Assembly: GCA_947489665.1 (NCBI GenBank) | Contig: CANLEH010000005.1 | Span: 248,001 to 312,000, forward strand | Source: an uncultured Roseicyclus sp. | GTDB lineage: Bacteria > Pseudomonadota > Alphaproteobacteria > Rhodobacterales > Rhodobacteraceae | DNA length: 64,000 nucleotides | Reading direction: 5' to 3' | Made by a program: the position numbers and the translations under genes | Shown here: positions 16,087 to 25,491 of the stretch, piece by piece | Layout: the number at the start of each line of letters is the position of its first letter | Numbering within the stretch: the first letter of the stretch is position 1 | Notes under the pieces: generated by a model | The model's database searches: none | What the model was told of the DNA's origin: nothing | What the model saw: the letters and a program-made list of their open reading frames with translations, nothing else

Positions 16087-17628
16087 TTAACGCAGGCCCT
16101 TCACAATCGGCTCCACTTCAAGCGCTTGCGCCAGCGCGTTGAATCGCGCCTCCGACACCTCGCCAAACAGGCTTCGCCCCTCGTCCGAGGTCAGCGTCAG
16201 GATCAGCTCGCGCCGCTTGGGGCGCAGGCGTAGCTTGCCGTGATCGACCGGGTTCTCCAACGCGAACATTGCCCCGAACCGCATGGCGCGGCCCAGGATC
16301 TCAGCCTCGCGCACCTTCTTCTCTGACAACAACTCTAGCAGGTTCGCATCAAAGCCCGTGCCTGCCCTGTTTGATTTGTAGCGATGCAGCAGCGCCAGCC
16401 CCAGATAGACCCGCTCCCCATGGGTCAGTCCGCCAAGGTTCGCGCGCGTGGCGTTGTCAAAGCAGACCTCCGCCCGGTAATCGGGATGCGCGCGCCAGCT
16501 GACATCATGCAGCAGACAGGTCGCACGGATCAGGCGCTTTTTGTCGGGCCGCGCGCCAGGAAAGAGCGGCTCGATAAACCGGTAAAGTGCCCGACCGAAC
16601 CCGCGCTGCCGGGCCGAAGACGCCTCCGCATGGCGCGCCGCTTCAATCAGTGGATCACGCTGGCGCAGCGCATCGGACATCTGATCGTACAGCAGCCCCT
16701 CGCGGATCCCGTAGCTGGAAATCGCGACCTCCTTGGGCTTCAGCTGCCGCACCAATTCCTTCAGCACCAGCGCCGCCAAGGGCACCAACCGCATCCGTTC
16801 CACCGAATTGCCTGTCTGCGCCCTAAGCGCCTCCACATCCGTGGCACCGATATGCCTGATCGTGTTCATGATCGCCTTGGGCGTCATGCGGTATTCATGA
16901 AGAACCTTTAGCGGATAGTCGCGTCGGATCATGTCGACCCGCGCAATCGCCCGCCACGAGCCACCGACAAGGAACAACCGCTTGGGCTTTTCGGGAAACC
17001 CGTCGATCAGTTCTGCAATCCGGTCCCGTATATGGGCACGGATCGCCTTCTTGCCGCCCTTGATGCCCATCAGCTTGAGCGGCCCGAGGTTTGAGGTGCG
17101 CCGCTCCCCCACAACGCCGTCGCCCTTCAACACCGCCAATTCCATGGAGGAACCGCCAATATCGCAGATCAGCCCCTGCGCACCGGGCCAGCCCAGAAGC
17201 ACGCCCTGTGCCGAAAGCCGCGCCTCTTCCTCGCCATCAAGGATCTGGATCTCCAGCCCCGTATCCCGCAACACGTCGGCGCGAAACTCCGGCCCGTCCT
17301 CGGCGTCTCGAACCGCAGCCGTGGCGACCGTCAGCATCGGATGCACCTTCATCGACCGCGCCAAAGCGGCAAAGCGCTTGAGCGCTGCCAAGGCCCGTAC
17401 CCGGCCTTCCGCATTCAAGCGGCCCGTTTCGGCAAAACCGGCGCCCAAACCACAAAGGATTTTCTCGTTGAAATAGTAGGCGGGCGAGCGCGCCGCGCCA
17501 TCAAACACCACAAACCGGACGGAGTTGGAGCCGATATCAATCACCCCCACCCGCGCCAGCGACCGTGCTTCGGGGCCATCGAACAAGGGCACTCCGAAAG
17601 GACCCCAATCGGGGTGGCCGTCCTCCAT
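16087..17628 (-). CDS. ppx: Ppx/GppA family exopolyphosphatase
   Basis: A 513-residue member of the ASKHA-fold Ppx/GppA family, which hydrolyses polyphosphate from the end or removes the 5' phosphate of pppGpp. The first phosphate-binding loop VIDIGSNSVRFVVFD is near residue 30 and the second, CDIGGSSMEL, near 155. The long C-terminal half is helical with HD-like residues (CLLHDVSWRAHPDY). It lies 71 bases downstream of ppk on the same strand, the common ppk-ppx arrangement, so synthesis and breakdown of polyphosphate are co-expressed. Confidence 0.93.
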   Translation of the reverse strand: MEDGHPDWGPFGVPLFDGPEARSLARVGVIDIGSNSVRFVVFDGAARSPAYYFNEKILCGLGAGFAETGRLNAEGRVRALAALKRFAALARSMKVHPMLTVATAAVRDAEDGPEFRADVLRDTGLEIQILDGEEEARLSAQGVLLGWPGAQGLICDIGGSSMELAVLKGDGVVGERRTSNLGPLKLMGIKGGKKAIRAHIRDRIAELIDGFPEKPKRLFLVGGSWRAIARVDMIRRDYPLKVLHEYRMTPKAIMNTIRHIGATDVEALRAQTGNSVERMRLVPLAALVLKELVRQLKPKEVAISSYGIREGLLYDQMSDALRQRDPLIEAARHAEASSARQRGFGRALYRFIEPLFPGARPDKKRLIRATCLLHDVSWRAHPDYRAEVCFDNATRANLGGLTHGERVYLGLALLHRYKSNRAGTGFDANLLELLSEKKVREAEILGRAMRFGAMFALENPVDHGKLRLRPKRRELILTLTSDEGRSLFGEVSEARFNALAQALEVEPIVKGLR

Positions 17629-17699
17629 GGTCTTGCTCCCCCTCAGGCCCGGATGCCCGCGTTTTGTGGCACGGCCTCCGCGCCCCGGTCAATCACCGG

Positions 17700-19886
17700 T
17701 CAGTCATCACCATGGGTCAATTCGGGCACATCCTTCGCCCCGGCAGATCCCCGGCCCGACAGCGACGGGTTTTCCATGAAAAAGCGGTGGCAGGAGAACG
17801 GGTTCTCAATCTGGCTAAGGTCGGGCCGCTCGAACGAGCCATCCCCGCGCAAGACCCAGCTTTGCGCCACATCGGCAAGGTTCGCGGCCATGATCTGGCC
17901 CACGATCTGCGCCTTCACGGTGGCGTTTTTGCACTCCACCAGTGTTTCCACCCGGCGGTTAAGGTTGCGGCCCATCCAATCGGCGGAGGAGATGAAGACC
18001 CGCGCTTTCTTGGCGGGAAGTCCGTGCCCATTGCCGAAACAGACAATCCGCGAATGCTCAAGAAACCGGCCCACGACCGATTTCACCCGGATATTCTCGG
18101 ATAGCCCCTTAACACCGGGGCGCAACCCGCAAATCCCGCGGATAACGAGGTCGATCTGCACGCCCTTCTGGCTCGCATCATATAGCGCATCGATCACGTC
18201 AGGCTCGATCAGCGAATTCATCTTGGCCCAGATCATCGCAGGCTTGCCCGCCTGTGCGTGCTCGGCCTCCGCCGCGATCCGCTCCAGCAACGTGGATTTC
18301 ATCGAAATCGGCGAAATCGACAGGTTTTCCAGGTTCGCAGGCTCGGCATATCCGCCGATATAGTTGAACACCTTGGTCGCATCGCGCCCCAAGGCGGCAT
18401 CGCAGGTGAACAGGCTCAGGTCGGTGTAAATGCGCGCGGTAATGGGGTGGTAGTTGCCGGTGCCATAGTGGGTGTAGGTGACAAGACGGTCTCCCTCGCG
18501 TCGGACCACCGTGCTGATCTTGGCATGGGTCTTGTAGTTGATGAACCCGTAGACCACATGCGCACCCGACCGTTCCAGCTTGCGCGACTGACGGATATTG
18601 GCAGCCTCGTCAAAGCGCGCCTTCAACTCCACCAAGGCGGTGACGGATTTGCCGTTCTCGGCCGCCTCACACAAGGCCTCCACGATGGGGCTCTCATTCG
18701 ACGTCCGATAAAGCGTCTGTTTGATCGCCACCACGTTGGGGTCCCGCGCCGCTTGTGCCAGAAAGCGGATGACCATATCGAAGGTCTCATAAGGGTGGTG
18801 CAGCAGCATATCCTTGGACTGGATCGCCGCGAACATATCGCCGTCATGGTCCTGCACCCGTTCCGGCACGCGCGGTGTGAACGATCGCCACAGCAGATCA
18901 GGCCGGGTGTCGGTGACGAGTTCCTTGAGGGAGACAAGGCCGATCATGCCTTTGACCTCAACCACCTCATCTCCACTGACATGTAGTTCATCAAGGATTT
19001 CGCGCGCCAGTTTCTCGGGCGCACCCTCACTGATCTGCAGGCGCACCACCTCGCCCCGGCGGCGACGCTTCAGCGCGGTCTCGAATTCACGGACAAGGTC
19101 TTCAGCCTCTTCCTCGACTTCCAGATCGCTGTCACGCAGCACGCGGAACAGACACGTGCCGCTGACATTGTAGCCAGGGAAAAGCGCGTTGATGTTCAGC
19201 AGTAGCAACTCTTCCAGCGGCAGATACCGCGCCTTGCCATCCTCGGCCTCCAGCGGAAGGAAACGGTCGATTTGACCCGGGATCGGCAGTAGGGCCTGAA
19301 GCTGCCGCCCGTCCCGGTCGCGCTTCATTTGCAGCGCGAGGGCGATGCCTTCATTCGGGATGAACGGGAAAGGATGCGCCGGGTCGATGGCAAGCGGAGA
19401 GAGAACCGGAAAGACCTGCTCCAGGAAGAAATCTGCAAGCTGCGCCTTGTCGGCCTCGGTCAGCGCATCCCGGGTAACGACAGTGATCCCCTCGGCTTCC
19501 AACTCCGCGCGCAGGCCGGTGAACACCTCCTGCTGGCGGACCATCAGGGCCCGCGCATCGGCGTTGATCAGCTTCAACTGCTCCGCCGGTGTGCGCCCAT
19601 CGGCGGCGGGTGTCAGGTTGCCCTCCTGCGCCAGCTCGCGCAGGCCCGCCACACGCACGGTGTAGAATTCATCGAGGTTGCCAGCGGAGATCGAGACAAA
19701 GCGCACCCGCTCCAACAAAGGCACTCGGGGGTTCGCCGCTTCCTCCAGTACGCGCCAATTGAACGCCAGCCAAGACAATTCCCGGTTGAAGAACCGCTTG
19801 GGGCCTTCAATGTCGTCGGCCATCAGGTCCAGAGGCGCGCAGATGGGCGCATTGAGGAAGTCAGCGAAGCTCATGGATGCGTGCAA
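17700..19886 (-). CDS. ppk: Polyphosphate kinase 1
   Basis: A 728-residue PPK1, which polymerises the gamma phosphate of ATP into polyphosphate at the membrane. The N-terminal domain has RFFNRELSWLAFNWRVLEEA. The first phospholipase-D-like catalytic domain holds THYGTGNYHPITARIYTDLS, with the family's conserved histidines. The second includes IRGICGLRPGV. Full length. It heads the ppk-ppx pair and follows hdaA by 18 bases, so all may be one transcript with the AI-2E-family permease gene upstream. Confidence 0.97.
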   Translation of the reverse strand: MHASMSFADFLNAPICAPLDLMADDIEGPKRFFNRELSWLAFNWRVLEEAANPRVPLLERVRFVSISAGNLDEFYTVRVAGLRELAQEGNLTPAADGRTPAEQLKLINADARALMVRQQEVFTGLRAELEAEGITVVTRDALTEADKAQLADFFLEQVFPVLSPLAIDPAHPFPFIPNEGIALALQMKRDRDGRQLQALLPIPGQIDRFLPLEAEDGKARYLPLEELLLLNINALFPGYNVSGTCLFRVLRDSDLEVEEEAEDLVREFETALKRRRRGEVVRLQISEGAPEKLAREILDELHVSGDEVVEVKGMIGLVSLKELVTDTRPDLLWRSFTPRVPERVQDHDGDMFAAIQSKDMLLHHPYETFDMVIRFLAQAARDPNVVAIKQTLYRTSNESPIVEALCEAAENGKSVTALVELKARFDEAANIRQSRKLERSGAHVVYGFINYKTHAKISTVVRREGDRLVTYTHYGTGNYHPITARIYTDLSLFTCDAALGRDATKVFNYIGGYAEPANLENLSISPISMKSTLLERIAAEAEHAQAGKPAMIWAKMNSLIEPDVIDALYDASQKGVQIDLVIRGICGLRPGVKGLSENIRVKSVVGRFLEHSRIVCFGNGHGLPAKKARVFISSADWMGRNLNRRVETLVECKNATVKAQIVGQIMAANLADVAQSWVLRGDGSFERPDLSQIENPFSCHRFFMENPSLSGRGSAGAKDVPELTHGDD

Positions 19887-19904
19887 TACCTTGGGTTTGT
19901 GGCT

Positions 19905-20582
19905 TCAGGATGACGGATCACCGGCTACATCCGCAAGGGCTGCACGGATATGGGCCATGTTGACGGGCTTCTTCTCGCTCAGCGCCAAAGCATCGGCGCG
20001 TTTGATCAAGGCCGTGATCGCCGCGAAATCGCGCGGCATGCGGGCGGTGATATGGCTCAGCATATTGGGGGTCAGCGCCATGTTGCGGTCGGCGGCCTGT
20101 TTGACAAGGACCATCATCAAAAGCTGATCATCGGGCGGGTCGATATGCGCGAGCCCCGCCTGCGCCATGCGGCTGTCAAGGTCCGGCAGGCGCAGGCCCC
20201 AGCGGCTGGGGGCCGTGGCGGCGGTGAAAAGCAGCGGGATGCCCTCGGCCACACAGGCATTGTGAAGGTGAAACAGCCCCTCCTCGGCCGCGGCATCCCC
20301 CGCGACCTCCTCGCAGTTTTCCAACACCAAGGCGGGCGGCAGATCGGTGAGGTCATGCGACGCATCCGCCGCCACGATCCGCGCACCCGACTGCGCGGCC
20401 CAGACATGGGCGAGGTGCGTTTTGCCCGCCCCAGGCGCACCTGTCAGCACCATCTTGCCGTGGGGCCAATCCCTCCAGCCGTCGATCAGCGCAACAGCAC
20501 TCATATTGGCCACGCTGACGAAAAAGTCGTCGCGCCCCATCGCCGGGCGCGGGGGCAGATCAAAGGTCAGTTGCCGGGGCAT
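19905..20582 (-). CDS. hdaA: DnaA-like AAA+ protein, regulatory inactivation of DnaA
   Basis: 225 residues with the N-terminal clamp-binding-like start QLTFDLPP and a Walker A GAPGAGKTHL near residue 48. A DnaA-type AAA+ core follows, but there is no C-terminal DnaA DNA-binding domain. Hda proteins, with the beta clamp, stimulate ATP hydrolysis by DnaA after initiation. The permease gene upstream ends at the same coordinate where this gene starts (overlap at 20582). Confidence 0.9.
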   Translation of the reverse strand: MPRQLTFDLPPRPAMGRDDFFVSVANMSAVALIDGWRDWPHGKMVLTGAPGAGKTHLAHVWAAQSGARIVAADASHDLTDLPPALVLENCEEVAGDAAAEEGLFHLHNACVAEGIPLLFTAATAPSRWGLRLPDLDSRMAQAGLAHIDPPDDQLLMMVLVKQAADRNMALTPNMLSHITARMPRDFAAITALIKRADALALSEKKPVNMAHIRAALADVAGDPSS

Positions 20583-21670
20583 TACTCTGCGTCGCTGTCC
20601 TGGCTGCTTCGGGCTTCAACACCGCGATACAGCAGCCCTTGCTGGTAACGCTCGATGAAATAGCGCACCAGCACGCCAATGGCCGCCGCCACCGGCACGC
20701 CGACCAGCAGGCCCACAAAACCGAACAGCGCGCCAAATGCGGAAAGCGAGAACAACAGCCAGACCGGGTGCAGCCCAACGGACGAGCCCACGAGTTTCGG
20801 GGTCAGGACATTGCCTTCGATCATCTGGCCGATCTGGAAGATCGCGGCCACCACGATGATCATCCACCAATTGTCCGCGCCCCAAAACTGGAACAGCGCA
20901 AGGCCCACGGCCAACAGCCCACCCACCAGCGCACCGACATAGGGGATGAACGTCAACAGCCCCGCGACAAGCCCGACCACCAGCCCGAATTGCAAGCCCA
21001 CAACCATCAGGGCGATAGCGTAGAAGGCCCCCAGGATGAGGCAGACCGTGCCCTGGCCGCGAATGAAACTGGCCAACGTCCGGTCGATGCGCGCGGCGAG
21101 ATCCCGGATCACCGGGGCGTGGTCACGCGGCAAAAGATCGTCGATCCGCGCGACCATCCGGTCCCAGTCCAGCAGCATGTAGAAGGCCACCACAGGCACA
21201 ACGACCATGAAGACCAGAACGTTGATCACACCGGCAGCCGAGCTGAGGACGGTCTGCAAAAGCTCCGCCCCGCGCGCCTGAATCGTCTCACCGATATTGG
21301 CCAGCGACTGGCGGATGGGCGAGGCTTCGTTGATCAACTCGGGGAAGCGTTCCGTCAGAAAGCCGCGCAGATTCTCGAAAATGCCGGGGGCCGCGGCGAT
21401 CAGGTCGCTGGTTTGCTGAACCAGAAGCGGGATTACAATCAAGGCCGCCAATACGACGATCAGGATCAGGAAAACGAAGATGACGGCCGTCGCCAGAACA
21501 CGCGAGGCGCCCATCTTTTCCAGCCGGTCTGCGATTGGGTCCAGGAAATAGGCAATCGCCCCGCCAACAAGGAACGGCATGATCACATCACCAAGCAGGT
21601 AAAGCACTGCAAGGAACACGAGGGCGGCGATGCCCCAGTAGATCATTTGTTGCCGAACGGGCAGTGCCAT
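20582..21670 (-). CDS. AI-2E family transporter (PerM-like permease)
   Basis: A 362-residue integral membrane protein with about eight hydrophobic segments. The first two are at residues 10-45, a pair lies at 60-90, and a C-terminal bundle includes IPYVGALVGGLLAVG, the family signature region. The family includes TqsA and Na/H antiporters, so the substrate cannot be named. The C-terminal tail is charged and cytosolic. Its stop overlaps the hdaA start. Confidence 0.88.
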   Translation of the reverse strand: MALPVRQQMIYWGIAALVFLAVLYLLGDVIMPFLVGGAIAYFLDPIADRLEKMGASRVLATAVIFVFLILIVVLAALIVIPLLVQQTSDLIAAAPGIFENLRGFLTERFPELINEASPIRQSLANIGETIQARGAELLQTVLSSAAGVINVLVFMVVVPVVAFYMLLDWDRMVARIDDLLPRDHAPVIRDLAARIDRTLASFIRGQGTVCLILGAFYAIALMVVGLQFGLVVGLVAGLLTFIPYVGALVGGLLAVGLALFQFWGADNWWMIIVVAAIFQIGQMIEGNVLTPKLVGSSVGLHPVWLLFSLSAFGALFGFVGLLVGVPVAAAIGVLVRYFIERYQQGLLYRGVEARSSQDSDAE

Positions 21671-21743
21671 GGAATGCGCCTTTCTGTTGAGGTTCTAGAT
21701 GCGTCACCCGCGGCTGCGGTGCAAGGGGCTGCGTTGCGCGCAT

Positions 21744-21804
21744 GGGGGGCCAGCCCCCCGTCCTGCGGACTCCCCCCGGCATATTTCGGGAACAAAGAGG
21801 GGCG
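21744..21804 (-). repeat. Dispersed post-stop repeat, copy after the hydrolase gene
   Basis: Starts about two bases after the hydrolase stop (21807). On minus it reads GCCCCTCTTTGTTCCCGAAA, then TATGCCGGGGGG, a short spacer, and a hairpin of GGGGGGC and GCCCCCC (21744-21759). The same layout follows argD (58033) and xerC (50476). Confidence 0.75.
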
Positions 21805-21806
21805 GG

Positions 21807-22568
21807 TCAGAGTGTGGTGAGGAAATGCCGGATCTTGGACGCCACGGCCTCTGGATGAGTGATCGGCGCCATATGGCTGGCACCCTCAATCCGGGCGCGG
21901 GCAGCGCGGGGCAGATCAGCGGCCAGGCGCGCGTTGATCTCGGCGATCACCGGCGGGGATCTTGTGCCTTCAAGAAGCAGGGTCGGGAGGGTCAGCGCGC
22001 GCAAGCGCGGCAGCAGGCGCACGCCGTCATGGACAAGCGCGGGCTCGGTCGCCTCAGGGATCCAGATGCGGTCAGTGATGTAGCGTTGCTGCGCGGCGGG
22101 CAGATCATCGAAGGCCTCCGTGCCCCAAAGGCCAAGGAAGATGCGCGCGGCCTCGTCCAAGTCGCCCTCCGTCATGGCCGTGGCCAGCGGCGCAAAATGC
22201 GCATCATGGGCGGCGCGACCGGGGCCATCGGCGGCACAGAACAGCACCGGCTCGATCAGCGTGAGGGATCGCACCCGCGCGTGCGCCTCCATGGCGAGGC
22301 GGAGGGCGAGCGTGGCACCGAAGCTGTGGCCGATCAGGTGCACAGGGACGTCTGGAAAATGGCGCATCGCGCCCTCAGACGCCTGATCGTGAAAGTCGCG
22401 GTTGCGATCCGCCTCGGGCCCCGCGCCATGGGCCAGAAGATCGGGCGCGATCATCGAAAGGCGGTCGCTCAGATGCCGCGCAACGCCCGCCCAGGCCCCG
22501 CCATGGGCCAGGGTGCAGTGGAGCAGGACGGCCTGCTCGGCCCCCTGCCCCCAGTGCCGGACGCTCAC
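21807..22568 (-). CDS. Alpha/beta hydrolase
   Basis: 253 residues with the nucleophile elbow GHSFGA (Ser82), an oxyanion-region motif (HCTLAHGGAW near 17-26), and a C-terminal catalytic His in EGASHMAPITHPE. These give a complete hydrolase triad. The substrate is unknown. Its start overlaps the end of the isomerase gene upstream by four bases (ATGA), so the pair is translated together and may act in one degradative step. Confidence 0.88.
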   Translation of the reverse strand: MSVRHWGQGAEQAVLLHCTLAHGGAWAGVARHLSDRLSMIAPDLLAHGAGPEADRNRDFHDQASEGAMRHFPDVPVHLIGHSFGATLALRLAMEAHARVRSLTLIEPVLFCAADGPGRAAHDAHFAPLATAMTEGDLDEAARIFLGLWGTEAFDDLPAAQQRYITDRIWIPEATEPALVHDGVRLLPRLRALTLPTLLLEGTRSPPVIAEINARLAADLPRAARARIEGASHMAPITHPEAVASKIRHFLTTL

Positions 22569-23164
22569 AATTTGCCGGCGAGGAACAGGTCGAGGTCCGC
22601 TATCCGATCCTGGCCCCAGAATTTCTCGGACCCATCAACGATATAGAAGGGCGCGCCGAAGGCTCCGGCGCTGACCGCATCTTCGAGGTTTCTTGCATAT
22701 TCCTCAGCCCCCGCCAGCATCCCGCTATCGGCCAGGGCTCCGTCAAAGCCCGCCTCTTCCAATGCGGCGCGGATGACATCATCCTCGCTGATGTCCTGCT
22801 CATCCGCCCAAACGCGGCGCGTGAGCGCATGGACAAGCGCGCCCAAATCTCCACCGCCCGCCTGCGCCGCCGCGATAAACGCATAAGACGATGGCGCCGG
22901 GTTCGTCGGCCAGAACGCGGGTTGCAGATTCATCTTCATGCCCAGTTTCGCCGATTGGCGGCGCATTTCCTGCAGGCGCATCTCTTTGCGGCTTTCGTGG
23001 CGGTCGGCGGGCTTCACGCCGCCCGTCCGCCCAAACAGCGCAATAATGTCGAGCGGCTTGTAGGTGATCGTCGCGCCATGATTGGCTGCGACCTCCTCCA
23101 TCCGGGTACCGGCGAGGTAGGTGTAGGGTGAGATCGTCGAAAAATAGTAGTCGATATGTGGCAT
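22565..23164 (-). CDS. DsbA-fold 2-hydroxychromene-2-carboxylate isomerase family protein
   Basis: 199 residues of the kappa-class GST / HCCA isomerase family. The N terminus DYYFSTISPYTYLAG gives the glutathione-site strand with the active Ser near 12, and the C-terminal VSAGAFGAPFYIVDGSEKFW contains the cis-Pro loop and the family's FWGQDR segment. HCCA isomerase acts in naphthalene-type aromatic degradation, but members are common without such a pathway, and none is seen nearby. It is divergent from prs and coupled to the hydrolase gene. Confidence 0.88.
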   Translation of the reverse strand: MPHIDYYFSTISPYTYLAGTRMEEVAANHGATITYKPLDIIALFGRTGGVKPADRHESRKEMRLQEMRRQSAKLGMKMNLQPAFWPTNPAPSSYAFIAAAQAGGGDLGALVHALTRRVWADEQDISEDDVIRAALEEAGFDGALADSGMLAGAEEYARNLEDAVSAGAFGAPFYIVDGSEKFWGQDRIADLDLFLAGKL

Positions 23165-23278
23165 GATGCGCCCCCTTTTGGCTTGGCGGATAAGTGGAGC
23201 GGGTGTTAGGGGGTGTCAACTGTATACAGGGGGGCCGCGTGGGGACGGGCCGATACCCTGGCCAGAGGGGACAGATCA

Positions 23279-24307
23279 ATGGCTGCACAAGACCCGAAAC
23301 TCATTTCCGGCAATGCAAACAAGAGCTTGGCGGATGCCATCGGCAAGCGGATGACGATGCATCGCGGGATGCAAGTGGGCCTGGTCGATGCCCGGGTCGA
23401 GCGATTCAACGATGGCGAGATTTTTGTCGAGGTGTTCGAGAATGTCCGGGGTGAGGACATGTTCATCATCCAGTCGACTTCGAAGCCCGCCAACGACAAT
23501 CTGATGGAGCTTCTGATTATGGCCGACGCCCTGCGCCGGTCCTCGGCATCCAGGATCACCGCGGTGATCCCCTATTTCGGCTATGCCCGTCAGGATCGCC
23601 GCACCAAGGCGCGCACGCCGATCAGCGCCAAGATGGTGTCGAACATGATCGTCGCAGGCGGGATCGAACGGGTCCTGACGATGGACCTGCACGCGGCCCA
23701 GATCCAGGGCTTTTTCGATATTCCGGTCGACAACCTCTATGCCTCGCCGATCTTCGCCCTCGACATCCTGCACCAGTTCGGCGGCGACATGTCGGACGTG
23801 ATGGTCGTCTCCCCCGACGTGGGCGGCGTGGCCCGCGCGCGCGAGCTTGCCACCCGGATCGGCGCGCCGCTGAGCATTGTGGACAAACGTCGGGAAAAGG
23901 CCGGTGAAGTGGCCGGAATGACCGTGATCGGCGATGTGACAGGCAAGAAATGTATCATCGTTGATGACATCTGCGATACCGCCGGCACGCTCTGTAAAGC
24001 CGCTGAGGTGCTGATGGAGGCTGGCGCCACCGAAGTGCATTCCTACATCACCCACGGCGTGATGTCCGGCCCGGCGGTGGAGCGTGTGACGAATTCGGTG
24101 ATGAAATCGCTGGTGATCACCGACACCATCGAAGCCACTGAACACGTGGAAAACTGCGCCAATATCCGCGTGGTTCCGACCGCGCCCATGTTCGCACAGT
24201 CGATCCTGAATATCTGGAACGGCACCTCGGTGTCATCGCTGTTCGACACCGCGTCGCTGGTGCCGATCTACGAAGGGCTCTACCCCAAGGGCATGTGGGG
24301 GCGCTAA
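23279..24307 (+). CDS. prs: Ribose-phosphate pyrophosphokinase
   Basis: 342 residues from an ATG at 23279 preceded by GAGGGG; the upstream in-frame ATG lacks a site. It makes PRPP from ribose 5-phosphate and ATP for nucleotide, His and Trp synthesis. Visible are the N-terminal LISGNANKSLADAIG, FNDGEIFVEV, the flexible-loop segment YFGYARQDRRTKARTPISAK, and the PRPP loop IIVDDICDTAGTL near residue 225. Full length. Its last four bases overlap the end of the convergent membrane protein gene. Confidence 0.97.
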   Translation: MAAQDPKLISGNANKSLADAIGKRMTMHRGMQVGLVDARVERFNDGEIFVEVFENVRGEDMFIIQSTSKPANDNLMELLIMADALRRSSASRITAVIPYFGYARQDRRTKARTPISAKMVSNMIVAGGIERVLTMDLHAAQIQGFFDIPVDNLYASPIFALDILHQFGGDMSDVMVVSPDVGGVARARELATRIGAPLSIVDKRREKAGEVAGMTVIGDVTGKKCIIVDDICDTAGTLCKAAEVLMEAGATEVHSYITHGVMSGPAVERVTNSVMKSLVITDTIEATEHVENCANIRVVPTAPMFAQSILNIWNGTSVSSLFDTASLVPIYEGLYPKGMWGR

Positions 24308-24894
24308 GCGCGCCGCCACACCGACAAGATCACCAAGTAAATGGTCTGCCAGCCGCAGAACAATGCCAGAAGCCATGGCACGGCAAGGGCGTCGTCGGAA
24401 CTGGCCCACATCAGTGCGAAGGCAACACCGACCGCCCAGAGGGTCGGGACCACTAACAGGCTCGCCAACAATTTCATCTTCGCCAGATAGGGCCGGAACA
24501 TGACAATTGGCGCCCCCAGGATCAGCGCACCGACCGGGCTCCCCACCAGATAGGACAGGACGTACTGGTTCGACGCATTGTCGAAAAACAAGATGGCCGC
24601 GTAGAACGCAGCACTCATGCCCATGATTGATCCTACGAACCAAAGGGCCGCATGGCGCAGATCATAGTCCAGCCGCCACAACCCGAACCCGGCGCCTGCA
24701 ACGCCAAAGCAAAGGCCTGCCGTCAGTCCCAGGATCGACAAAAACCCAACGAGCGTGTCCTGCAGAAAGCTGATCTGTTCAAGGAATTGCACCCCCGGCT
24801 CCACCGCGAAGGCCGAGATCACGCCCGAAACCAGCCCGACCAGCACCGCTGGCGCCGCTCGCGTCATCCAGTCGATTGAATTGTCACCCGCCAT
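24304..24894 (-). CDS. Multi-pass membrane protein of unknown function
   Basis: 196 residues with about five or six hydrophobic segments (for example LVGLVSGVISAFAV, FLSILGLTAGLCFGVAGAG, ALWFVGSIMGMSAAFYAAIL and a C-terminal LALFCGWQTIYLVILSV). No cysteine pair or recognised motif is seen. The start has GGGAGG upstream. Two tandem palindromes lie 30-65 bases before it, so it is probably under a dedicated repressor, but no regulator is encoded nearby. It converges with prs with a four-base overlap. Confidence 0.7.
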   Translation of the reverse strand: MAGDNSIDWMTRAAPAVLVGLVSGVISAFAVEPGVQFLEQISFLQDTLVGFLSILGLTAGLCFGVAGAGFGLWRLDYDLRHAALWFVGSIMGMSAAFYAAILFFDNASNQYVLSYLVGSPVGALILGAPIVMFRPYLAKMKLLASLLVVPTLWAVGVAFALMWASSDDALAVPWLLALFCGWQTIYLVILSVWRRA

Positions 24895-24926
24895 GGTTGC
24901 CGATCCTCCCGAATGCGATTCGAGAT

Positions 24927-24957
24927 TGAACGTAGTTCATTTTTGAACGATGTTCAA
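24927..24957. promoter_or_regulatory. Two tandem palindromic operators
   Basis: TGAAC-GTA-GTTCA (24927-24939) and TTGAAC-GAT-GTTCAA (24943-24957), centres 17 bases apart, lie just upstream of the membrane protein gene on minus. The shape fits a TetR-type dimer bound twice on neighbouring turns. Confidence 0.6.
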
Positions 24958-24988
24958 AGTGACGTCGCGTCACGCGGTTTGGTGCAGA

Positions 24989-25339
24989 TCAATCGACGTC
25001 CCAGAAATCCTCGTCCGGCAACTGCCCGATGGCCATCCAATCCGCCCGAATGCGGGCCACCCGGCTGTCACCCCAGGTGCGGAACACAAGGCTGAACCCC
25101 TTGGTCGTGATCTTCTCGGCCCGAAGATCCGCACGCTGGTTGGTATCGCCGCCCATATCCCACATGGAGATCGAGACATGGACCATCGGCGGCTCCAAGT
25201 AAGGCTCCGCGAATTCGACCTTGGTCACCGACTCGCGCGGGCCTTCACCGGACCACATCGGCCCATTGTTGGAGAAGTCGGAAAACAGAACGCTCGACCC
25301 TTGGTCGACGGCGACGGAATTGGATTGGAAACGTTTCAT
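24989..25339 (-). CDS. H-type lectin domain protein
   Basis: 116 residues from the ATG at 25339; the longer frame from 25390 adds a poorly fitting N terminus. The stretch VEFAEPYLEPPMVHVSISMW, GFSLVFRTWGDSRVARIRAD and a final WMAIG match the H-type lectin (gastropod agglutinin) domain, which binds N-acetylgalactosamine-type sugars. No signal peptide is visible, so it is cytosolic or exported by another route. It lies downstream of the ATP synthase operon beyond that operon's terminator. Single domain, no fusion partner. Confidence 0.75.
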   Translation of the reverse strand: MKRFQSNSVAVDQGSSVLFSDFSNNGPMWSGEGPRESVTKVEFAEPYLEPPMVHVSISMWDMGGDTNQRADLRAEKITTKGFSLVFRTWGDSRVARIRADWMAIGQLPDEDFWDVD

Positions 25340-25435
25340 GGCACTGACGAAATTACACTTTCGCTGTTTGTAAGCTGAAACCTGCGGCAATGTTGAGAAA
25401 AAAGAATGGCGTAGGCCATGAATTCGCGCCGGATA

Positions 25436-25470
25436 AACAAAAAGGCCCCCAGCTTTGCGCCAAGGGCCTT
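25436..25470 (-). terminator. Terminator of the atp operon
   Basis: On minus: AAAGGCCC, loop of about 15 bases, GGGCCTTTT followed by a T-rich run. It lies about 20 bases after the atpC stop. Confidence 0.75.
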
Positions 25471-25491
25471 TCGCAATTCATATTGTGGCGC

